Below, piece after piece: positions 15,098-19,562 of a stretch of DNA of 19,562 nt. Origin of the DNA: Burkholderiales bacterium (GTDB lineage: Bacteria > Pseudomonadota > Gammaproteobacteria > Burkholderiales > Usitatibacteraceae). The stretch covers positions 1 to 19,562 of the forward strand of contig JANXWW010000418.1 of the NCBI GenBank assembly GCA_025350945.1, given 5' to 3'. Numbering within the stretch: position 1 is the first letter of the stretch; each line of letters opens with the position of its first letter. The notes under the pieces are model-generated. The model was given only the letters and a program-made list of their open reading frames with translations, was not told the DNA's origin and made no database searches. A program made the position numbers and the translations under genes.

Positions 15098-15616
15098 CTA
15101 TTTCACCGCTTGCAATGTGGAACGACGCAAACCCAAATGCGTGATGATGAATTCTGCCACGCCTTCGGCATCTTCAAGATCAAATTGCGGTAGCTTCGAG
15201 GCCAGTTTTTCGTCCGTGACGACGGCGACCACATTGCTGTCTTCGGGGAACAGCAAAGGCTTGTTGCTCAACTTGCGATGCACTTCAATCTTCGGCATGG
15301 CATGATGTTTCCAGCCTTCGACGATCACCACGTCGCAAGGCGCAAAATGCGCGAGTTGCTCATCAAGGGTCGGCTCTGCCGCGCCACGCAATTCATGCAT
15401 CATCGCCCAGCGATTACTTGAACTTACCATCACTTCAGTTGCACCGGCGTGGCGATGCCGCCATGAATCTTTGCCCGGCTGATCAATATCAAATTCATGA
15501 TGCGCGTGTTTGATGAGTGACACCTTGTATCCGGCCATGACTAGACAGGGAATCACCTTCTCGATCAAGGTGGTTTTGCCACTTCCGGAGTAGCCTGCTA
15601 TAGCGATAGTTTTCAT
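15098..15616 (-). CDS. mobB: Molybdopterin-guanine dinucleotide biosynthesis adaptor protein MobB
   Basis: This 172-residue P-loop NTPase has the Walker A motif GYSGSGKT at 8-15 right at the N-terminus. It also has KHAHHEFDID and PGKDSWRHRHAGA, which are typical of MobB, and a VIVEGWKHH segment in the Walker B region. MobB binds GTP and assists MobA in attaching GMP to molybdopterin. It is the first gene of the mobB-moaD-moaE-DUF2237 run. In many betaproteobacteria moeA lies between mobB and moaD; here it is absent. The ribosome binding site is weak. The preceding rmuC gene ends 69 bp upstream. Confidence 0.93.
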   Translation of the reverse strand: MKTIAIAGYSGSGKTTLIEKVIPCLVMAGYKVSLIKHAHHEFDIDQPGKDSWRHRHAGATEVMVSSSNRWAMMHELRGAAEPTLDEQLAHFAPCDVVIVEGWKHHAMPKIEVHRKLSNKPLLFPEDSNVVAVVTDEKLASKLPQFDLEDAEGVAEFIITHLGLRRSTLQAVK

Positions 15617-15685
15617 GATGCTTTTTCTATGCTGAATGAGGGGTGACTATGCAAATTCTAGCAGCCTTGATCGCATCGCATGCGT

Positions 15686-17122
15686 TCAAATATCGTTCGC
15701 AGGCTTAACAACAGTTAATACCGGTTTTACATCTGTGCTGTTGTCAATCACCGCTGGAAGTACCGCTGGCTCGATGTCCACTTTTTCGATTTTCTGAAAA
15801 TGTTCGGTAATTTTTCTGCTCGATGTATGTACCAGCTCAACGTCCTTGCTCACCTGTCCGATATGCTTGGCGAGGTCGTCCATACGCGACTGGAATCGCC
15901 CAAAGTCCGCGCCCAGCTTGCCGAGCGCGTCTTTAATCACATGCACTTGCTTGCGCGTTTCCACATCTTTTAATACTGCCAGTGCGGTGTTCAACACCGC
16001 CATCATAGTCGTCGGAGAAACAATCCACACATGCTTGCGCGCCGCATATTCCACCAGATCACGATGATGCGCATGAATCTCCGCAAACACCGCCTCAGCC
16101 GGTAAAAACATCACCGCACCATCACCAGTAACACCATGAATAATGTACTTGCTCGATATGTCGTCAACATGTTTGCGAACGTCCGCCTTGAACGCCGCCG
16201 GCGTGGCACGATCAACACCATCGGCCAACATGCGTTCATAATTTTCCAGTGGAAATTTGGAATCCACCGCGATGAGCCCGGTGGGCTCAGGTAATTTCAA
16301 CACACAATCGGCGCGCATTTTATTGGCAAACGTGTATTGGAATTCATACGCGCTGGTAGGCAATACATTCTTAATGATCGTTTCAAGCTGCACTTCGCCA
16401 AACGCGCCGCGTGAACGCTTGTCGCCCAACAATTGCTGTAGGCTCACAACGTTGGTGGTGAGTCCATCAATTTTTTTCTGCGCCTCGTCAATGGTGGCCA
16501 GGCGTGCCATCACATTGACAAACGTTTCGTTGGTTTTCTTGAAACCTTCGTCAAGCCGCTCATTCACCTTGCCACTGATTTCATTTAAACGCGCATCGTT
16601 CGCCTTGGTGAGCGATTCGATTGTTTGCGTCACTTGTGTGGTCACGTTGCGCATGATGCTTTGCAGTGTTTCCTGCTGCGCGCGGCTCTGCTCGGCGAGC
16701 TTTTCGAGTGTGCCGCCCAGCATCTCGGCCTTCAATGCATCCTGTCGCTTGGCGAGGTCAAGCGTGAGCTGCGAAAGCTGTTGAATCAGCGCTTCACGAT
16801 TCGCCGCAAGGTTTTTCGACTGCTCACCTTGCAGCGTCTGTAACGACATCCGCGTTTTATCCAGCTCACCGCTAACCGTCCCGCTCAAGCGTTGCGCCGC
16901 ATCGATCTGACCGGTCGAAATTCTATCTCCCTGCTTGGCCAAACCATCGGCTAAATCGGTCAGCATCGCGCGATGCTGTGTTTGCTGGCCGCTCTGCAAA
17001 GCCTCGGGCAGCCTTTGTACGTCCCGCTTCATGCGGGCAATATTGACGCCCATCCAGACGAGCGCAATGAGCAGGATGATGATCGTCATCAGCAGCAAAA
17101 TTGTCAGTGCTTGTGGTTCCAT
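15686..17122 (-). CDS. rmuC: DNA recombination protein RmuC
   Basis: This is a 478-residue protein. One membrane helix lies at about 6-28, followed by a long coiled-coil region (about 30-230, with many Gln, Lys, Glu and Leu). The RmuC domain (about 150-440) has SRGAFGEVQLE at 237-247 and IAVDSKFPLENYERML at 284-299. The E243/E247 and D287/K289 pattern fits the nuclease-like fold proposed for the family. In E. coli rmuC mutants show more inversion at short inverted repeats, so the protein is thought to limit such rearrangements. The C-terminus is extended by a Val/Asp-rich tail. It is chosen to start at ATG 17122, although no ribosome binding site stands out; the upstream DNA is very AT-rich. 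Confidence 0.92.
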   Translation of the reverse strand: MEPQALTILLLMTIIILLIALVWMGVNIARMKRDVQRLPEALQSGQQTQHRAMLTDLADGLAKQGDRISTGQIDAAQRLSGTVSGELDKTRMSLQTLQGEQSKNLAANREALIQQLSQLTLDLAKRQDALKAEMLGGTLEKLAEQSRAQQETLQSIMRNVTTQVTQTIESLTKANDARLNEISGKVNERLDEGFKKTNETFVNVMARLATIDEAQKKIDGLTTNVVSLQQLLGDKRSRGAFGEVQLETIIKNVLPTSAYEFQYTFANKMRADCVLKLPEPTGLIAVDSKFPLENYERMLADGVDRATPAAFKADVRKHVDDISSKYIIHGVTGDGAVMFLPAEAVFAEIHAHHRDLVEYAARKHVWIVSPTTMMAVLNTALAVLKDVETRKQVHVIKDALGKLGADFGRFQSRMDDLAKHIGQVSKDVELVHTSSRKITEHFQKIEKVDIEPAVLPAVIDNSTDVKPVLTVVKPANDI

Positions 17123-17430
17123 ATGGCTATAAATTACGGCTATAAATATATGTTTTTATTAAATTATTTATCGAAATACACATCAAATTTTAGCATGCAA
17201 GGCGAATAAGCATGATTGTTAACAGTTGTGAAGTGTGAACCAAGTCACTGGCGTGACAGCTACAATCAGGCAAATTAGCGAAGTGGGAGCGGCAATATAA
17301 ATCTTTATGATTTTATTGCCTGCTGAATTAAGAAAAAGGGTTTCAAACGGTCATGGGAACGCGCCTCAATACGTTCCGCAAGGCGAAAGAATTCGGCTCC
17401 ACCCCTCTTGGCGCACAAGAAGGCAACAAC
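17123..17430. other. AT-rich gene-free gap upstream of rmuC
   Basis: No convincing gene is seen. Near rmuC the sequence is very AT-rich and contains a 10-bp direct repeat, GGCTATAAAT, at 17125-17134 and 17138-17147. TACAAT at 17261-17266 on the plus strand resembles a -10 box, without a good -35. GGAACG (17356-17361) and CGTTCC (17372-17377) can pair around a 10-base loop. Together with the strong bidirectional hairpin at 17439-17466 this would allow a small plus-strand RNA, but there is no direct support. Confidence 0.35.
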
Positions 17431-17466
17431 AAAAGCAAAAGGCCGCGTGAGCAATCACGCGGCCTT
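17425..17466 (-). terminator. Strong rho-independent terminator of the sodB-msrA operon
   Basis: AAGGCCGCGTGA and TCACGCGGCCTT form a perfect 12-bp stem around a 4-base loop (17439-17466). On the minus strand it is followed by a T-rich tract (TTGCTTTTGTTGTT). It lies about 55 bp beyond the msrA stop. The plus strand also has a T-rich tail (ATTGTTTT), so termination in both directions is possible. Confidence 0.92.
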
Positions 17467-17519
17467 ATTGTTTTATGGGCGTGTTTTATGCGCATATTGT
17501 ATGAACGGCCCTTAAATTT

Positions 17520-18071
17520 CTAGCGCTTTAACTTCGATAAAAATTTTTGGCGAAATTTTGCTAGCTTCGGCGACACTACCGCCATGCAATAACCTTGATT
17601 CGGATTGCGCTTGAAGAATTCCTGGTGATAATCTTCAGCTGGATAAAAAATCGGTGCATCCGTCACTTCAGTCACAATCGGCGAGCCCCAGATTTTCTCA
17701 GCGTTCAATTGCGCAATCATTTTTTCAGCAAGCAAACGCTGCTCTGGCGAATGCACAAAAATAGCGGAGCGATATTGCGTTCCCCGATCAGCGCCTTGTT
17801 TGTTCAACGTGGTGGGATCGTGGGTTGCGAAAAATATTTCCAACACTTCGGCATATGAAATGACAGCGCAATTAAACGTCACACGAATAACCTCTGCATG
17901 GCCTGTAGAGCCCGTGCAAATATCATCGTAAGTCGGGTAAGCATGTTCACCGCCGGTATACCCGGAAACAACATCCGTGACGCCGATCACCTCATCGAAG
18001 ACGGCTTCCGTACACCAAAAACAGCCACCACCAAACGTGGCCGTTTCCAGTTCATTCTTCACGATACTCAT
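17520..18071 (-). CDS. msrA: Peptide-methionine (S)-S-oxide reductase MsrA
   Basis: This 183-residue cytoplasmic enzyme reduces methionine-S-sulfoxide in proteins, repairing oxidative damage with thioredoxin as donor. The active-site motif GCFWC is at 16-20, with C17 as nucleophile. GYTGG, YDDICTGSTGHAE at 48-60, and the NQGYC motif near 158-162 (C162 a likely resolving cysteine) are all typical. It starts 6 bp after the sodB stop. The AAGG of its ribosome binding site overlaps the last sodB codons, so the two genes form a coupled operon ended by the strong hairpin downstream. Confidence 0.97.
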   Translation of the reverse strand: MSIVKNELETATFGGGCFWCTEAVFDEVIGVTDVVSGYTGGEHAYPTYDDICTGSTGHAEVIRVTFNCAVISYAEVLEIFFATHDPTTLNKQGADRGTQYRSAIFVHSPEQRLLAEKMIAQLNAEKIWGSPIVTEVTDAPIFYPAEDYHQEFFKRNPNQGYCMAVVSPKLAKFRQKFLSKLKR

Positions 18072-18077
18072 TTTGCT

Positions 18078-18674
18078 TTACCTTGCAAAGTTTGCGGCAA
18101 CAAAATCCCAATTCACAATAGCCCAAAACCCTTTGAGGTAATTCGGACGGCTGTTGCGGTAATCGACGTAATACGCGTGTTCCCAGACGTCGCAAGTTAG
18201 CAGCGGGGTCATACCCATGGTGACGGGTGTCGCAGCGTTGCTAGTGCTTTCCAGCGACAATGAGCCGTCTGACTTCTTGCAAAGCCATGCCCAGCCCGAA
18301 CCAAACGTACCTGCTGCTTTGCCGTCAAACTGCTTTTGAAATTCCTCGAACGAACCAAACTGTTTATCAATCGCCGCAGCTAATGCACCAGTCGGCTTAC
18401 CGCCACCACCGTGCGCTGGCGATTTGAACCCCATGAAATAAAAATCATGATTCCAGATTTGTGCGGCGTTGTTGAATATGGGTCCCGCAGGCGCTTTCTT
18501 GACCACTTCTTCCAGCGTCAAATTTTCGAACTCGGTGCCTTTGGCAAGGTTGTTCAAATTGGTGACATAGGTCGCGTGATGCTTGCCATAGTGAAAATCA
18601 ATTGTTTCTGGCGAAATATGGGGTGCCAACGCATCTTTGGCATAAGGCAATTGGACTTGGGCAAATACGGTCAT
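18078..18674 (-). CDS. sodB: Superoxide dismutase, iron type
   Basis: This 198-residue enzyme converts superoxide to hydrogen peroxide and oxygen. Metal ligands by family position are H28 (in FHYGKHH), H76 (NNAAQIWNHDFYF), D162 and H166 (DVWEHAYYVDYRN). Q72 in the NNAAQ motif is the residue characteristic of the iron-type enzyme, in place of the Gly-Gly/Gly-His arrangement of the manganese type. There is no signal peptide, so it is cytoplasmic. ATG 18674 has an ideal TGGAG ribosome binding site. It is the first gene of a sodB-msrA operon; coupling a superoxide scavenger to a protein-repair enzyme makes functional sense. Confidence 0.96.
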   Translation of the reverse strand: MTVFAQVQLPYAKDALAPHISPETIDFHYGKHHATYVTNLNNLAKGTEFENLTLEEVVKKAPAGPIFNNAAQIWNHDFYFMGFKSPAHGGGGKPTGALAAAIDKQFGSFEEFQKQFDGKAAGTFGSGWAWLCKKSDGSLSLESTSNAATPVTMGMTPLLTCDVWEHAYYVDYRNSRPNYLKGFWAIVNWDFVAANFAR

Positions 18675-18733
18675 GGTAACTCCAGTTAAGTGATGACTCA
18701 GGAAAAAAAGCGATTGCGAAGCGTAACGTTTCT

Positions 18734-18761
18734 ATTATCGGCATCGCGAACCCGGTTTGAA
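18734..18761 (-). promoter_or_regulatory. Candidate sodB promoter
   Basis: On the minus strand TTCAAA (18756-18761) and GATAAT (18734-18739) with a 16-bp spacer form a fair sigma-70 promoter. The start point would be near 18727, giving a leader of about 53 bases before the sodB ATG. No clear Fur or SoxR box was recognised. Confidence 0.4.
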
Positions 18762-18955
18762 TGTAGGCGCGATTGCAGACACTTAGCGCTTCACTGTATT
18801 TTCGCAGGATTTATGCATGATAATCTGCGGCATCGCTAAGACGCAGCAAGATGTTTCCAGTTGCTACCGTCCATCAAAGTTTATTGACTAATACATGTGG
18901 CAAATTCACGCCAAATCAATAGGCTTTCTTTCAGCACTGATTTTGCACCAGCAAC
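18762..18955. other. Gene-free gap between the P460 and sodB genes, with inverted repeats
   Basis: No gene is seen. CTTAGCG (18782-18788) and CGCTAAG (18834-18840) are a 7-bp inverted pair about 45 bp apart. CTGCG (18825-18829) and CGCAG (18842-18846) form a second short pair. CGGCATCGC occurs both near 18739 and near 18828. These could be regulator sites upstream of the sodB promoter or chance. The rest is AT-rich and featureless. Confidence 0.3.
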
Positions 18956-18992
18956 AAAAATCCCTTCTGGCTCACGAGCAGTGGGGATTTTT
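18956..18992 (-). terminator. Bidirectional rho-independent terminator after the P460 gene
   Basis: AAAAATCCC (18956-18964) and GGGATTTTT (18984-18992) form a 9-bp outer stem with a partly pairing interior (GCTC/GAGC). The minus strand ends in a T-run, as needed for the P460 gene whose stop lies about 85 bp upstream. The A/T symmetry makes it potentially active in both directions. Confidence 0.75.
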
Positions 18993-19076
18993 AGACCGTC
19001 AAAAAAACAGGACTGCCTGAGGAAAAATTAACGCTATCGGCTACCCCAAGTGCTTTTGGTCCGCATTTAGTCCGTA

Positions 19077-19562
19077 TCAAGACTTGCGCTTTTCAAAATA
19101 CTCATCATACCGGTATACGTAATCCTTGGATTCACCCAGCGGCAGGTGGCAGGCACGACAAGATACCGCAGGATCGGGGGAAACAGTTTTACCGTCTGCC
19201 AAGTAGTTTGAATAGACCCAATCGCCGTTCTTGAGTCCCGCAGGTGCTGTTTCTCCCCAGCCTTTACCCTTGGCCATCACATAAATTTTGAGCAAGTCGC
19301 CTTTGACTAACTTGCCATCGGCATTTTTCATCAGCGCGCCATCCGCGCCTTCCTTGGCTTTATATAACTCCATTACCGACACAGTGCCATCCGGAAACGC
19401 CCTGCCGGCGGTAGCTCTGGTGCCGACTGTGTTGATGAAAATTTCACGAACTTGCTTGGCGTCAGGTCGTTGAACTTCGCTCAGATAAACGGGCCACGAT
19501 CTGTAGTCGGCAGGTAACGCCACGTCGCCGTCCTTCATTACCTTGGCCGTCATTTCTGGCGC
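19077..19562 (-). CDS. Cytochrome P460-family protein, 5' end cut by the window edge
   Basis: The frame is open to the right edge, so the N-terminus and probable export signal are missing; 158 residues follow the first visible ATG at 19553. The P460-type fold is suggested by LPADYRSWPVY near 13-23, FPDGTVSVMEL at 53-63, NGDWVYSNY at 109-117, and the c-type heme motif SCRACH at 131-136 (C132, C135, H136) near the C-terminus. P460 proteins are periplasmic heme proteins; the classical members oxidise hydroxylamine with a lysine-cross-linked heme. Here the position of that lysine appears to be M61. A hydroxylamine-oxidising role is therefore doubtful, and an NO- or redox-related c-type cytochrome is possible. 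It has its own terminator downstream. Confidence 0.82.
   Translation of the reverse strand, partial: APEMTAKVMKDGDVALPADYRSWPVYLSEVQRPDAKQVREIFINTVGTRATAGRAFPDGTVSVMELYKAKEGADGALMKNADGKLVKGDLLKIYVMAKGKGWGETAPAGLKNGDWVYSNYLADGKTVSPDPAVSCRACHLPLGESKDYVYRYDEYFEKRKS

Noticed and set aside
17353..17523. 56-residue plus-strand ORF in the msrA-rmuC gap
   Set aside because: It runs straight through the 12-bp terminator hairpin and has no good ribosome binding site, so it is most likely a chance frame.

Overview
The window reads as chromosomal DNA of a Gram-negative bacterium, most likely a betaproteobacterium. The reasons are an MlaA lipoprotein, a sigma-32-type promoter in front of clpB, Fe-type SodB, NadC, RmuC and a mobB-moaD-moaE cluster. 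Base composition looks intermediate by eye. No tRNA, rRNA, IS element, CRISPR array or phage gene was seen. The genus cannot be fixed from sequence reading alone.

Left part (1-7600): a cold-shock protein gene with its own terminator is followed by three consecutive minus-strand genes for exported proteins. They are a metzincin (reprolysin-like) protease with Calx-beta and beta-sandwich domains, a PQQ-type sugar dehydrogenase, and a protein that is only a signal peptide plus repeats. All three carry the same array of seven VCBS/FG-GAP units of about 48 residues (144 bp) with DxDxDG calcium-loop motifs. This should fold as a seven-bladed beta-propeller, and all three end in a similar short tail. 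This shared module on unrelated exported enzymes is the most distinctive feature of the window.

Middle (7770-13950): an Fsr-like major facilitator exporter, then clpB behind a near-consensus sigma-32 promoter. Divergent from clpB runs nadC (quinolinate phosphoribosyltransferase), mlaA (outer-membrane phospholipid transport lipoprotein) and a small unrecognised two-helix membrane protein.

Right part (13950-19562), all minus strand: rmuC, then a tight cluster mobB-moaD-moaE-DUF2237 for molybdopterin assembly and use (moeA is not in it). A 397-bp gene-free gap holds a very strong terminator. Then comes a sodB-msrA oxidative-stress operon and a 402-bp gap with a second terminator. The last gene is a partial cytochrome P460-family gene cut by the right edge; it appears to lack the lysine that cross-links heme in classical P460.

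Most of the window is ordinary housekeeping and stress-response content. The parts worth a second look are the three-gene propeller cluster, the P460 variant, and the regulatory or structured non-coding stretches listed in the findings.
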